Shown here one piece after another: positions 54,142 through 63,880 of a stretch of 64,000 nucleotides of DNA. Source of the stretch: Erinaceus europaeus (taxonomy: Eukaryota > Chordata > Mammalia > Eulipotyphla > Erinaceidae); the NCBI RefSeq assembly GCF_950295315.1, contig NC_080172.1, forward strand, positions 113,771,267-113,835,266. Direction: 5' to 3'. The translations under genes and the position numbers were made by a program. The stretch's first letter is position 1; each line of letters starts with the position of its first letter. Under the pieces are notes generated by a model that was given only the letters and a program-made list of their open reading frames with translations, ran no database searches and was not told where the DNA came from.

Positions 54142-54343
54142 TCTTTATTTTTATTGAATAGAGATAGCCAGAAATTGAGAGGGGATGGGGTGATTAAGAG
54201 GGAGAGAAACAAGAGAGATACCTGCAGCACTGCTTCACCACTTGTGAAGCTTTCCCTCTGCAGGTGGGGACCAAGGACTCGAACCCAGGTCCTTGCGCAC
54301 TCTTAACATGTGTGCTCAACCAGGTGTGCCACCACCCAGTCCC
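54142..54343 (-). mobile_element. SINE A, antisense
   Basis: 'tattgaatagagatagccag', 'acctgcagcactgcttcacc', 'ctcgaacccaggtccttgcg' and 'gccaccacccagtccc'. Together with the previous SINE it is flanked by GATTATCTTTTTTA / GAATATCTTTTTAA (about 53876 and 54347). Confidence 0.9.
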
Positions 54344-54596
54344 AAGAATATCTTTTTAAACGTTGCTAAGCTGAGGGGAATATTACCTTTCCTGGCTTAA
54401 GTGGAGCCAATGTAAGCTTATGAACTTGGCAAAAGACACGTGTAGGAGAGACACTTAAAATGTGGGGTGGAGAGGCCAGGTGATGGCATACCTGGTTGGG
54501 TGCACCTGTTACAGTGTGCACGAATCTGGGTTTGTCCAGTCCCCACCTGCAGGGGGAAATCTTTGGGAGTGGTGAAGCAGTGCTGCAGGCATCTCT

Positions 54597-54844
54597 CTTT
54601 TTATAAATTTATTATTATCTCTATTTATTAACTTTAATTTTTTATTATATTTATTTATTGGATAAAGACAGCCAGAAATTGAGGGGAAGGCAGAGATAGA
54701 GAGAGGGAGAGACAGAGAGACACCTGCAGCACTGTTTCACCATCTGTGAAGCTTCCCCCCTACAGGTGGGGGCTGGAGGCTTGAACTTGGATCCTTGTGC
54801 ATTGTAATATGTGCACTCAACCCTGTGCGCCACCACCCAGGCCC
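54597..54844 (-). mobile_element. SINE A, antisense, nested
   Basis: 'tattggataaagacagccag', 'acacctgcagcactgtttca' and head 'gcgccaccacccaggcccc'. TATTATCTCTATTTATT occurs at its tail (54612-54628) and after its head (54846-54862). Confidence 0.9.
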
Positions 54845-55017
54845 CTATTATCTCTATTTATTTGTTGGGTAGAGACAGCCAGAAATCAAGGGGAGGAGGG
54901 AGATATGGAGGAAGAGAGACAGAGAAACTTGCATACCTGCTTCACCACTGAAAAAGCATTTCCCCCTGCAGATGAGGGCTGGGGGCTGGAACCTGGGTCT
55001 TTGCGCATTGCAACATG
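54845..55017 (-). mobile_element. SINE A, antisense, nested, head missing
   Basis: 'gttgggtagagacagccaga', 'acttgcatacctgcttcacc' and 'ggctggaacctgggtctttg'. The copy stops at 'cattgcaacatg', before the tRNA-like head. Confidence 0.87.
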
Positions 55018-55115
55018 CTACAAGTGTCCATCTCTCCTCCGCTGTATCTCCCCCTTCCTTCCCTCTCAACTTCTGACTGTCTTTATCAAATAAAAAATAC
55101 AATAAAATAATAATA

Positions 55116-56170
55116 ATTAAACAAACAAGTAAAAACATGGAGTGGAGAGACGGTGGTGGAGCCAGAGAGAAAGTACTCCGTGACCTAGGAAATTCTAGAA
55201 CATCTGTTCTACATTCCAGGGACATTCATTCAACTTGGATTTTGTGGATGGAGAAACCCAAGGTCCTAGAGAACTTTATAGCAGTGGATCCACCAGACAG
55301 GTGACATTGGTGTCCTGGCCCAGTGTCCCTACCCCGTGTCCCCATGCCCTGAGCACACTACTGCCCATGTGCACAGGTTTTGGCTGCAGAACCCTCTTTG
55401 CATCACAGATACCTCCCCCACCTTTTTTTGTGCCCTCAAGGAACTTCCATTTGGAACTAGGTAAATTGGAAACAGAAGATCCTATGTGGGGTTTGTGGTT
55501 TGGTCAGGTTTTTCCAGCAAGCCCAGAAAAGAATGATTAAAAAAATAAATAAAAGCACCAGTCAGATGCTCAAATTAAAACACTAAATTTTCTTGGAGCG
55601 CGTGTGCTCCGGGCAATGTAAATAAAGGTGAGAGCTGGGCCCCTGTGCCCATAAATCAGTCACAGCCAATGGTTTGCTCTCCCGGCTGGCTTGGGCATTT
55701 CAGCCGCTCACCCACACCTCTTGGCATTTCCAGAGACACAAGGGGGAGGATTCCATTTGTCATCTTGATTGTCCTCCTTTGGGCTTCTGGGAGCAGCTAT
55801 CTCAGAGCTGCCTTTTGCATGAAATATTAAGCTCAGGAATAGAACCAGGGAATTTCAGTGTGGGCAGGACCCACTTGGGAAGGCTGTTTTTTCTATCCTC
55901 GTGTCCTAATTTGCATTTACTTTGCTCCTGACGCTTTGTAATATAGTGGTGGGTGTCCATCGGATCACTATTAAGTCTTCTGCCAGCTCCTGGGTGGGGG
56001 GGGGAGTGGGGGAAAGGGCTGTCTGGGCTACCTCTTGTGAGTTCAGGGGATACCTCCATTCTTCAGTTGTCCTGTTCGTGAAGTCATGAGCCAGCTGTGG
56101 ATATTAAAACTTGCAACTTTGTTCCTACTCATTCCCCTGAAGACTCTGCAAGCCAATAGCCTTGGCTGTA
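55116..56170. other. Intronic interval with candidate conserved block
   Basis: 55560-55960 combines CpGs, CCAAT ('cacagccaatgg') and AT-rich motifs ('tgcatgaaatattaa', 'ctaatttgcattta') without repeat landmarks. It is a candidate conserved non-coding element. No exon seen. Confidence 0.42.
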
Positions 56171-56185
56171 CAATTACATTTCTTT

Positions 56186-56463
56186 TTTTTTTCCCCTTTT
56201 GTTGCCCTTGTTGTAGCTTCCTTGTGGTTATTATTATTGCCCTTGTTGACATAATTCGTAGTTGGATAGGACAGAGAGAAATGGAGAGAGGAGGGGAAGA
56301 CAGAGAAGGGGAGAGAAAGATAGACACCTGCAGACCTGCTTCACCGCCTGTGAAGGGACTCCCCTGCAGGTGGGGAGCTGGGGGCTCGAACCGGGATCAT
56401 TACTCCGGTCCCTGCGCTTTGCGCCACATGCGCTTAACCCACTGCGCCACCGCCCGACCCCCT
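56186..56463 (-). mobile_element. SINE B, antisense, with target duplication
   Basis: CAATTACATTTCTTT at 56171-56185 and 56464-56478 is exact. The copy keeps CpGs in its head ('gcgctttgcgccacatgcgc'), so it is among the youngest in the window. Confidence 0.97.
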
Positions 56464-56586
56464 CAATTACATTTCTTTACCTTGACTCAGAATCCTCCAT
56501 CCAACCTGGAGACCCATGTCCTCTTGTTCAATCACATAACAGGTGCTTTTTCATGAGGTTGATCATAGTTCATACTTTCTAGGGTT

Positions 56587-56918
56587 TTTAATTAATTAAT
56601 TAATTTGCCTCCAGGGTTTTCACTGGGGCTCAGTGCCAACACTACAAATCTACTGCTTCTAGCGGCCATTTTCCCCCCATTGTTGTTGTTGTTGCTGCTG
56701 TTATTATTATTGCTTTTGGATAGGACAGAGAGAAATCAAGAGAGGAGGGGAAGACAGAGTGGGGGAGAAAAAGACAGACACCTGCAGACCTGCTTCACCA
56801 TTTGCGAAGCGACTTCCTTGCAGGTGGGAACCGGGGGCTCAAACCCGGACCTTTGTGCTGGTCCTTGCACTTTGTACTATGTGTGTTTAACCCAGTGTGC
56901 CACTGCCCTGCCCCCAGG
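56587..56918 (-). mobile_element. SINE B (long form), antisense
   Basis: (ATTA)n, 'gcctccagggttttcactgg', (GTT)n, 'ttggataggacagagagaaa', 'cacctgcagacctgcttcac' and head 'gtgccactgccctgccccc'. The AGGTTTTTAA-type flanks (about 56581 and 56917) look like a target duplication. Confidence 0.92.
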
Positions 56919-56939
56919 TTTTTAAAAAGATGAAATTCG

Positions 56940-57148
56940 GAGGGTAGGTGGTGGTGCACCTGGTTGAGCGCACATATTACAATGCAAAAGGATCCAGGTT
57001 TGAGCCCCCGGTTCCCACCTGCAGGGGGAAAGCTTTGTGAGCAGTGAAGTAGGGCTGCAGGTGTCTCTCTTTATCTCTCCCTTTCTACCCTCTTGATTTC
57101 TGGCTGTCTCTATTCCAGTAAATAAAGATAATAAAAAATGAAATAAAC
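56940..57148 (+). mobile_element. SINE A, sense
   Basis: 'gagggtaggtggtggtgcac', 'gtttgagcccccggttccca', 'gcagtgaagtagggctgcag' and an AATAAAGATAATAAAAAA tail. Confidence 0.92.
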
Positions 57149-57149
57149 A

Positions 57150-57747
57150 AAAGATTGAATTGGTTCATAGAAACCACCATGCTAGCTGTATGACATATCT
57201 ACACAGAAGCTTGGATGATGTTACCTGTGAGGATTGAACACTATGGTACAAAAGCTCCCCTAGAAGACATCCTCTGCCAACAAGTGACTCATTGTGGGAA
57301 TGGCCACCAGCTCATTTGAGCAGAATTTCAGTTGGAATTTTGATCTTTTAAATCAAAACCCCGGAGTGTCTGAAAGCTTCATCTTCTCATTTCTTTCTGG
57401 GTTTGATCTACGGTGCTTTCCATTTGGACTTGGCAGAATGAACTCCCAGAGGACCCAACTGCTATCTGAGCTCACCTTAAATATGCCCAACCAAAGTCTT
57501 ATCTCCGACAGCTCAGAATGCATCATCGTTCCTGCGAGAGGGAGCCCTGCTGACTCACTCACAGACCCTCTTAATTTCTACATGATCCCCCCCCCCATTA
57601 TTTATAGGTTGCCTGCTGATAATTCCAGCTCACGTTGTGAAGCCAAAGAAAGGCCTTGAGTGCTGAGAGGAGATCATGGAGTCCACTGGCCTTCACTTCA
57701 CTTTCTCTTTGGGGAGGGTGGTGGGGCAGTTCTTGATCCTCTGCATA
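57150..57747. other. Intronic non-repeat interval
   Basis: Holds an open frame of 121 codons (57294-57659) with no recognised domain. It lacks a good start context and exon borders, so I treat it as chance. Confidence 0.45.
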
Positions 57748-57912
57748 AGGAGCCAGAGACGACCCGAACTGCCCCTGCGGCTACAGACAGACTATGACCC
57801 ACATAGTCAACGACTGCCACCTCTCCAGATTCAAAGGAGGTCTCGAAACTTTACATCAGGCTCAACCTGACGCTGTTGACTGGCTACGGAAGAAGGGCAA
57901 ACGCTAGAAGAA
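57748..57912 (+). pseudogene. 3' end of the non-L1 LINE family
   Basis: Encodes GARDDPNCPCGYRQTMTHIV, NDCHLSRFKGGLETLHQAQP and DAVDWLRKKGKR with a stop at 57906-57908, the natural C-terminus. Nucleotides match the copy at 30000-30165 with about seven differences, mostly at CpG-type sites. The 3' end is again GAAGAAG. It is severely 5'-truncated (165 bp). Confidence 0.9.
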
Positions 57913-57985
57913 GGTGGATGGCTCACATCTGTGGAAACATATTGGGACATTGTCCCACCTTGTTCCTAGTGGTGAGTGAAGATCA

Positions 57986-58276
57986 ATATGGGTGGGGTGG
58001 CGTGACAGGTTCAGCACACATAGTACTAAGTGCAAGGATCCTTGCAAGGATCCCAGTTTGAGCCGCCTGGCTCCCCGCCTGCAGGAGAAACACTTCACAG
58101 TTCGTGAAGCAGGTCTGCAAGTCTCTCTCTTTCTCTCCCCCTTTCTATCTTCCCTCTTTCAATTTCTCTCTGTGCTATCCAATAAAATGGGGAAAATGGC
58201 CTTCAGGAGCAGTGGGTTTGTAGTGCTGGTACCAACCCCCAGCAATAACTCTGGAGGCAATTAAAAAAAAAAAAAA
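57986..58276 (+). mobile_element. SINE B-type with module, sense
   Basis: 'gggtggggtggcgtgacagg', 'cagtttgagccgcctggctc', 'atggccttcaggagcagtgg' and 'gcaataactctggaggcaat', then poly-A. Confidence 0.9.
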
Positions 58277-58280
58277 GGAT

Positions 58281-58560
58281 CGGGAGTCCGGTGGTAGCCC
58301 AGTGGGTTGAAGCGCAGGTGGCACAAAGCGCAAGAACTGGCTTAAGGATCCCAGTTCGAGCCCCTGGCTCCCCACCTGCAGGGGGGTCACTCACAAGCAG
58401 TGTAGCAGGACTGCAGATGTCTGTCTTTCTCTCCCCCTCTCTGTCTTCTCCTCTCCCCATTTCTCTCTGCCCTATCCAACAGCGATGACATCAATAACAA
58501 CAACAATAATAACTAAAACAACAAGGGCAACAAAAGGGAAAATAAATTTAAAAAATTATA
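58281..58560 (+). mobile_element. SINE B, sense
   Basis: 'gggagtccggtggtagccca', 'cccagttcgagcccctggct', 'ccaacagcgatgacatcaat' and 'aacaagggcaacaaaaggga'. It follows the previous SINE's poly-A. GGATCAGTA/GGATCGGGA-like flanks. Confidence 0.93.
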
Positions 58561-58815
58561 TAAAAAAGGATCAGTATGAAGGGGCACTCATAACCCCCTT
58601 CTGCCTTCAAATGGTTGCATGACCAGATAAAACACTTTCATGTTTTCCCATGATAATGAGAGGAACAGAGTGGATGGCATCATGGCTTGACTTAACACTT
58701 ACTCTTTGAGCTTGTGCTCTATGAGAGGTCTTTGCAGCTCCTTGCCCTACTGGGACAGGGGAGGGTCACGGGGCCAAAGAGGGCAGCAATGACACCAAGG
58801 TTTACTAATTTTAGA
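58561..58815. other. Intronic non-repeat interval
   Basis: No feature recognised. Confidence 0.4.
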
Positions 58816-58821
58816 AGAGAC

Positions 58822-59012
58822 GGGTCTCAGGGGGTAGAGTGGGAGGGTAGGTAGCATAATAGTTATGCAAAAGAGATGGGTCTCAGGGGGTAGAGTGGGA
58901 GGGTAGGTAGCATAATAGTTATGCAAAGAGACTTTCATGCCTGAGGCTCCAAAGTCCCCAGTTCAGTCCCCTGTACCATCATAAACCAGAGCTCTGGTTT
59001 AAAAAGGAAAAA
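58822..59012 (+). mobile_element. SINE C, sense, with 56-bp tandem duplication of its head
   Basis: The segment beginning GGGTCTCAGGGGGTAGAGTG is at 58822 and again at 58878, nearly identical, including the 'gcataatagttatgcaaa' head. The second copy continues into the full family C body ('gaggctccaaagtccccagt', 'ccataaac'-like). Confidence 0.92.
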
Positions 59013-59181
59013 AAAAAAGATACCTAAATGTGGTATATTTATCTGTGTTTTTTTCCTCTTTCCAAATAATAATATTAGCCCAGTGTTTACAAAATATGTA
59101 GCTGAGGCTCAAAATGGTAAACTAATTTGACCATGCTCACACAGCTGGGAGAGTTGAGATCTGAACTCTCAGAAATACCAG

Positions 59182-59578
59182 TGTTATGGAAAATATATTC
59201 GCGCAACAGCTCGAAGTGTTACAGCTTAAGGATGTTACAGCTCCAGGTATAGCAGATCCAAAGAACGAGTTTGAGGCCAAACCCGTGTAGAGGGCAGGGA
59301 GAGAGACTTTATTACACAGGCGGAATCTTGTGGACTCCTGTGACACTAGGTTACTCGCCTAATTTAGAAAGCTGCTTATATACCTTTCAAGCCGCGCACA
59401 AGTGCGTTGATTGGTTACAGGGTGGTTTGGGGAAAGATACATTTTGATTGGTTACAAGGTACACCAATCTGGTGAGACAAAGAATGAGGTGGATTGGCCA
59501 CATTCCATACCCAATCTGGACTACCAAGAAAAAAGCATATAATTTAGTTAGCCAAAAGATTCAGCCCAATTGGTCACA
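59182..59578 (-). mobile_element. Solo LTR, antisense (third LTR type)
   Basis: On the plus strand it runs TGTTATGG to GGTCACA. Read on the minus strand it has several CCAAT boxes (attggttac motifs at about 59410, 59447), a TATA box TATATAAG (59375-59382) and the poly-A signal AATAAA (59308-59313). About 397 bp. Sequence differs from the LTRs at 12.7, 19 and 22 kb. No target duplication is visible, and the right side abuts a headless SINE. Confidence 0.85.
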
Positions 59579-59582
59579 TTTC

Positions 59583-59695
59583 TAGTCTCTATCACCCCCT
59601 TCCCTCTCGATTTCTGACTGTCTCTATCCAATAAATAAAATAAAAACAATAAAAAATTAAAGAAAGAAATTTAAAATAAAAAATAATAATAAAAG
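59583..59695 (+). mobile_element. SINE A tail only, sense
   Basis: 'tctctatcacccccttccct', 'tctgactgtctctatccaat' and AATAAATAAAATAAAAACAATAAA without the head. The missing 5' part suggests loss on formation or recombination of the adjacent LTR. Confidence 0.85.
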
Positions 59696-59939
59696 GTATT
59701 GCACTGGAAAGGACTTGCCCCAGGAGGAAGGACAGCATGGCTCTTGACTTGTAAGGGAACAGACAGTGTTGGGTTTGAGCTCCAGGACTGGGTGTGAGTG
59801 GAGAAGTGGTCATAGTTGAGATAAAGCCAGAAAGTGGAAATGGAAAAAACAGATTTGGAAGATTGTTGTAAATGAAAATGAGAATTCTGGATTCTATCCC
59901 AGGACAACAAATGGCCATTGGATCTGTTTTCTTTTCTTT

Positions 59940-60710
59940 TAAGCTTGAGTCCAATACACCTAATTCTGTATTTGACTGAGTATACAGTTCAGTGGCATTA
60001 AGTACAATCATTGAGTTCCTCAACCATTACCACTATCCAGCTACAGAACTTTTAAAACACTTCCAATAGAAGCTTTTCACCCATGAGCAGCTACAGACTC
60101 CCAGTCCACCCAGTCTTCCTCTCCTCCCCAATCCCCCAGCTTGAGGCAACTTCTAGTATGCTTTCTCTCTCACTGGATTGATGATTGTTTTTTTTGCCTC
60201 CAGTGTTATCATGGGGCTTGGTGCCTGCACTACAAGTCTATTGCTCCTGGCAGCCAGTTTTTGCATTTTTGTTGTTGCTGTCATTGTTGTTAGATCGGAC
60301 AGAGAGAAATGGAGAGAGGAGGGGAAAACAGAGAGGGCGAGAAAAAGGCACCTGCAGACCTGCTTCACCGCTTGTGAAGTGACCCTCCTGCAGGTGGGGA
60401 GCTGGGGGCTTGAACCTGGGATCCTTGTGCTTTATAACATGTGCACTACTGCCCATCCCCCTTAACCTTTTTATATAAATAGAATCACACAATATGAGAT
60501 CTTTTGTCAGGCTTACTTCACTTAACATAATATCTTCAAGGTCCACTTATGTTGTGCCATGTTATTAGAATTGCACTATTTTTCATGGATGAGTAATAAT
60601 CCACTATCTGCATCTGTCATATTTTTATCACCTGGGTTTTAGCATATGTTTCTCATTTGATGGACTTGTGAGTTGTTTCTACCTCTTAACTATTATAAAT
60701 AGCATCCCTG
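59940..60710 (-). mobile_element. Old L1M-type 3' region, antisense, split by a SINE
   Basis: 'tacagttcagtggcattaag', 'accattaccactatccagct', 'aatagaatcacacaatatga', 'gcttacttcacttaacataa' and 'gatgagtaataatccactat' match antisense 3' L1M sequence from memory. No open frame. Confidence 0.8.
60188..60462 (-). mobile_element. SINE B (long form), antisense, inside old L1
   Basis: Poly-T, 'gcctccagtgttatcatggg', 'agatcggacagagagaaatg', 'cacctgcagacctgcttcac' and head near 'gcactactgcccatccccc', with a short gap before it. Confidence 0.92.
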
Positions 60711-61880
60711 ACTTTAAGTTAAATTTTGGCCCCAGCCCAGTTCCTCAGATCAATGTACTTACTATCTATAACCTTGACCCTGTTAAATGTCAGTTTGGAT
60801 CCCAGTGAGAGCTATCTGTCAATACATGTTTATATGTGTATGTGTACTATCTATAGAAGTTCACCATCTGCTTCTCCCTGAATTATATATGTGTGTGCTT
60901 GGAGGGGAAATTAGATGACTCTGAAATTGCTTGAATCTTTGAAAATTCTATTTAAAAATCAGAGTGGATGTTTTCTCAGGCATAAAATGAAGCTGATAAG
61001 GACACCCACTTCTGAGAGCATCAAGCTTATTAAGCATGTTCATTTCTGGAAGGCAGAGAAAACATTGCCAGTAGATCCAAAGCACCGAGTGGATGTTGGT
61101 GGTGATTATTACTGTCATTATCGCCATTGTGGCTATTGGCACGGTGTCCATGACACCCCGTGTTCTTTGGACAGAGGGTGTGAAGCTCGGATAGATTTCC
61201 TGGGTCTCAGCCAGCCCCCGAGGGAGCCCTGTCGGATAGGCTTCGGACACATTCGAAAGCTTTGCCCTTCTCTGTACCTGTTTGTTCTGAAGTTTGTAGC
61301 AAGATCCTGCTGCAGGCAGCACTGTGACTGCTGGTGGAACAGGCCCATGGTTTAGACCGGGTGCTTGGAATCTACTACTGACAGTCCCAGAGGGCAGTAT
61401 GAGTCCAGGCGCCAGAGTGCGTGGCCTGGGATGGCCTTCACACCACTGTTTGCTTACTATGTGCTCGGGCAAATCGTTTAGTACCCCTTGGCCATGGTTT
61501 TCCATCTGTTGAGTGGTGCAGTAGGTCACGAGTGAGACTGTTCAGGGGAAGCAGGTTCTCACTCTCTTCCTTTTCACATCAGGAAGAAATCCTGCTGGAA
61601 AAGCTTCCAGGTGCTGACACAGCAGGTTCCCCGGTCTAGTGGGGGTTACGGCATTCAGGCGAGGCCAGTCGTGGTGGGCTCCCCAGCACCAGCTCCAGAT
61701 CCATTACAGTAGTCGCTGTAGAACCAATGGACTCCCTGAACCAGGTCAGGTGATCTTTATTTGCAGAGAGAGAGAGAGAGAGATCCATGCTCATGAGAAC
61801 CACAGTGACCCCAGCTCTTCCCTGCACCTTAACCTGCTCCTAAAAAGATGATGGAAGCAAACAGGAGTGTGCACACACAC
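60711..61880. other. Intronic non-repeat interval, 1.2 kb
   Basis: No exon recognised. The 193-codon minus-strand frame (60948-61529) and the overlapping 146-codon plus-strand frame (60915-61355) lack domains. A (GA)n of 16 bp lies at 61767-61782. Confidence 0.45.
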
Positions 61881-61899
61881 CCCCCACACACATATACAT

Positions 61900-63416
61900 T
61901 TAGAATAGAGACAAAGAAGAGTTGAACGGGAAGCGGGGAGAGATGGGGGGGCAAGGAGAGAGAGAATAGGGAGAGGGAGAGAGAGGAGAAGAGGGAGAGA
62001 GGGAAAGAGGCGGAGGGACAAGGAGAAGGAAGAGGGAGAGGAGAAGAGGGAGAGAGGAGAAGAGGGAGAGAGAGGAGAAAAGGGAGAGAGAGGAGAAAAG
62101 GGAGAGGGAAGGGAGGGGAGAGAGAGGGAGAGAGGAGAAGAGAGGGAGTGAGGAGGAGAGGGAGAGAGGAAGAGAGAGGGAGTGAGAGAGAAGAGGGGGA
62201 GTGAGGAGGAGAGGGAGAGAGGAGGAGAAGGAGAGGGAGAGAGAGGAGGAGAGAAAGGAGGAGAGGGAGAGAGGAGGAGGGGAAGAGAGGAGGAGAGAAA
62301 GGGAGAGAGGGGAGAAGAGGATGGGGGAGGAGAGGGAGAAAGAGAAGAGGGAGAGAGAAGTAGAGGGAGAGAAGAGGAAAGGGAGAGAGAGGAGGAGAGA
62401 AAGGAGGAGAGGGAGAGAGAAGGAGAGGGAGAGGAGGAGAGGGGTAGGGAGGAGGAAATAGAGAAGAGGGAGAGAGAAGAGGAAGAGAGAAGAGGGAGAG
62501 GGGGGAGGAGAGAGGGAGAGAGAGAGGAGGAGAGGGAGAGGGGGGAGGAGAGAGGGAGAGAGAGGAGGAGAGGGAGAGGGAGGAGGAGAGAGGGAGAGAG
62601 AGAGAGGAGAGGGAGAGGGGGGAGGAGAGAGGGAGAGAGAGGAGGAGAGGGAGAGGGAGGAGGAGAGAGAGGAGGAGAGGGAGAGGGAGGAGGAGAGAGG
62701 GAGAGAGAGAGAGGAGAGGGAGAGGGAGGAGGAGAGAGGGAGAGAGAGGAGGAGAGAGGGAGAGAGAGGAGGAGAGGGAGAGGGAGGAGGAGAGAGGGAG
62801 AGAGAGGAGGAGAGGGAGAGGGAGGAGGAGAGAGGGAGAGAGAGGAGGAGAGGGAAAGGGAGGAGGAGAGAGGGAGAGAGAGAGAGGAGAGGGAGAGGGA
62901 GGAGGAGAGAGGGAGAGAGAGGAGGAGAGGGAGAGAGAGGAGGAGAGGGAGAGGGAGGAGGAGAGAGGGAGAGAGAGGAGGAGAGGGAGAGGGGGGAGGA
63001 GAGAGGGAGAGAGAGAGAGGAGAGGGAGAGGGGGGAGGAGAGAGGGAGAGAGAGGAGGAGAGGGAGAGGGAGGAGGAGAGAGGGAGAGAGAGGAGGAGAG
63101 GGAGAGGGGGAGGAGAGAGTGAGAGAGAGGAGGAGAGGGAAAGGGAGGAGGAGAGAGGGAGAGAGAGGAGGAGAGGGAGAGGGGGAGGAGAGAGTGAGAG
63201 AGAGGAGGAGAGGGAGAGGGAGGAGGAGAGAGGGAGAGAGAGGAGGAGAGGGAGAGGGAGGAGGAGAGAGGGAGAGAGAGGAGGAGAGGGAGAGGGAGGA
63301 GAGAGCAGCCTGACCTGTAGCACTCTTTGACTGCTCTTGAAGCCTGCCCCCTGCAGGTGGGAACTGAGAGGCCTGTGATATGTGCGCTCAACCGGGTACA
63401 CCACTGCCTACTCCCT
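61900..63416 (-). repeat. 1.4-kb purine minisatellite inside an antisense SINE A
   Basis: About 61915-63305 is G and A only, apart from scattered single C or T. It has GGGAGA/GGAGGAGA hexamer-like words organised from about 62500 onward into near-identical units of about 37-40 bp (GAGAGGGAGAGAGAGGAGGA-type). To the right, 63306-63416 is the antisense SINE A 5' half ('ctgccccctgcaggtgggaa', 'ggtacaccactgcctactcc'). To the left, 'aatagagacaaagaagagtt' recalls the SINE 3' half. The tract thus occupies the SINE's purine-rich middle. The 500-residue Ser/Pro/Leu and Arg/Glu frames are artefacts. Confidence 0.92.
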
Positions 63417-63557
63417 CCTCTTTTTTCTTTCTTTTAAGCAGAGAAAACATAGGCATAAACTGCAATTTGGAAAGGGAATTTTGAAGAAAACTTTTAACAT
63501 TCTATAGGAGTTCAAAGGAGAGAAAATATCTCAGGTTTGAACAGGCTATGGAAATTT
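63417..63557. other. Intronic spacer
   Basis: No feature recognised. Confidence 0.4.
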
Positions 63558-63573
63558 GATTTGGGACCTTTTT

Positions 63574-63791
63574 TTAAAAAAAAATTACTTATCATCTTTA
63601 TTTATTGGATAGAGACAGCCAGAAATCAAGAGGGAAGGGGGTAATAGAGAGGGTGAGAGACAGAGAGACACCTGCAGCCTTGCTTCACCACTCGTAAAGC
63701 TAGCCCCCTGCAGGTGGGGACCAGAGGCTCGAACCCGGGTCCTTGCGCATTGTAATACATGCGTTCAACCAGGTGAGCCATCAGCCAGCCA
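63574..63791 (-). mobile_element. SINE A, antisense, with target duplication
   Basis: ATTTGGGACCTTTT at 63559-63572 and 63792-63805. 'tattggatagagacagccag', 'acacctgcagccttgcttca' and 'gctcgaacccgggtccttgc' are intact. Confidence 0.96.
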
Positions 63792-63880
63792 ATTTGGGAC
63801 CTTTTGAAGAAGTAATGCCAACTCTGCTTTTTCCAGAGCTTAAGATCTTCCAAGAACTGTGTTAAGCACCTTTAGTTGTC

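Larger units (their letters stand above)
54474..55115 (+). mobile_element. SINE A host, sense, split by two antisense SINEs
   Basis: The head and body are at 54474-54598 ('ggccaggtgatggcatacct' to 'gctgcaggcatctctct'). The CT-rich end and tail resume at 55018 ('ctacaagtgtccatctctcc', 'cttctgactgtctttatcaa'). Confidence 0.82.

Noticed and set aside
57294..57659. 121-codon frame in unique sequence
   Set aside because: No recognised domain, no splice-site pair framing it and an overlapping antisense frame; consistent with chance.
60915..61529. Overlapping 146- and 193-codon frames on opposite strands
   Set aside because: Neither shows a known motif; open frames of this length can arise by chance in GC-balanced DNA.
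61791..63404. Very long open frames (382-537 codons) over the purine tract
   Set aside because: Pure Ser/Pro/Leu or Arg/Glu translations of a simple repeat, open in several frames on both strands; no coding signature.
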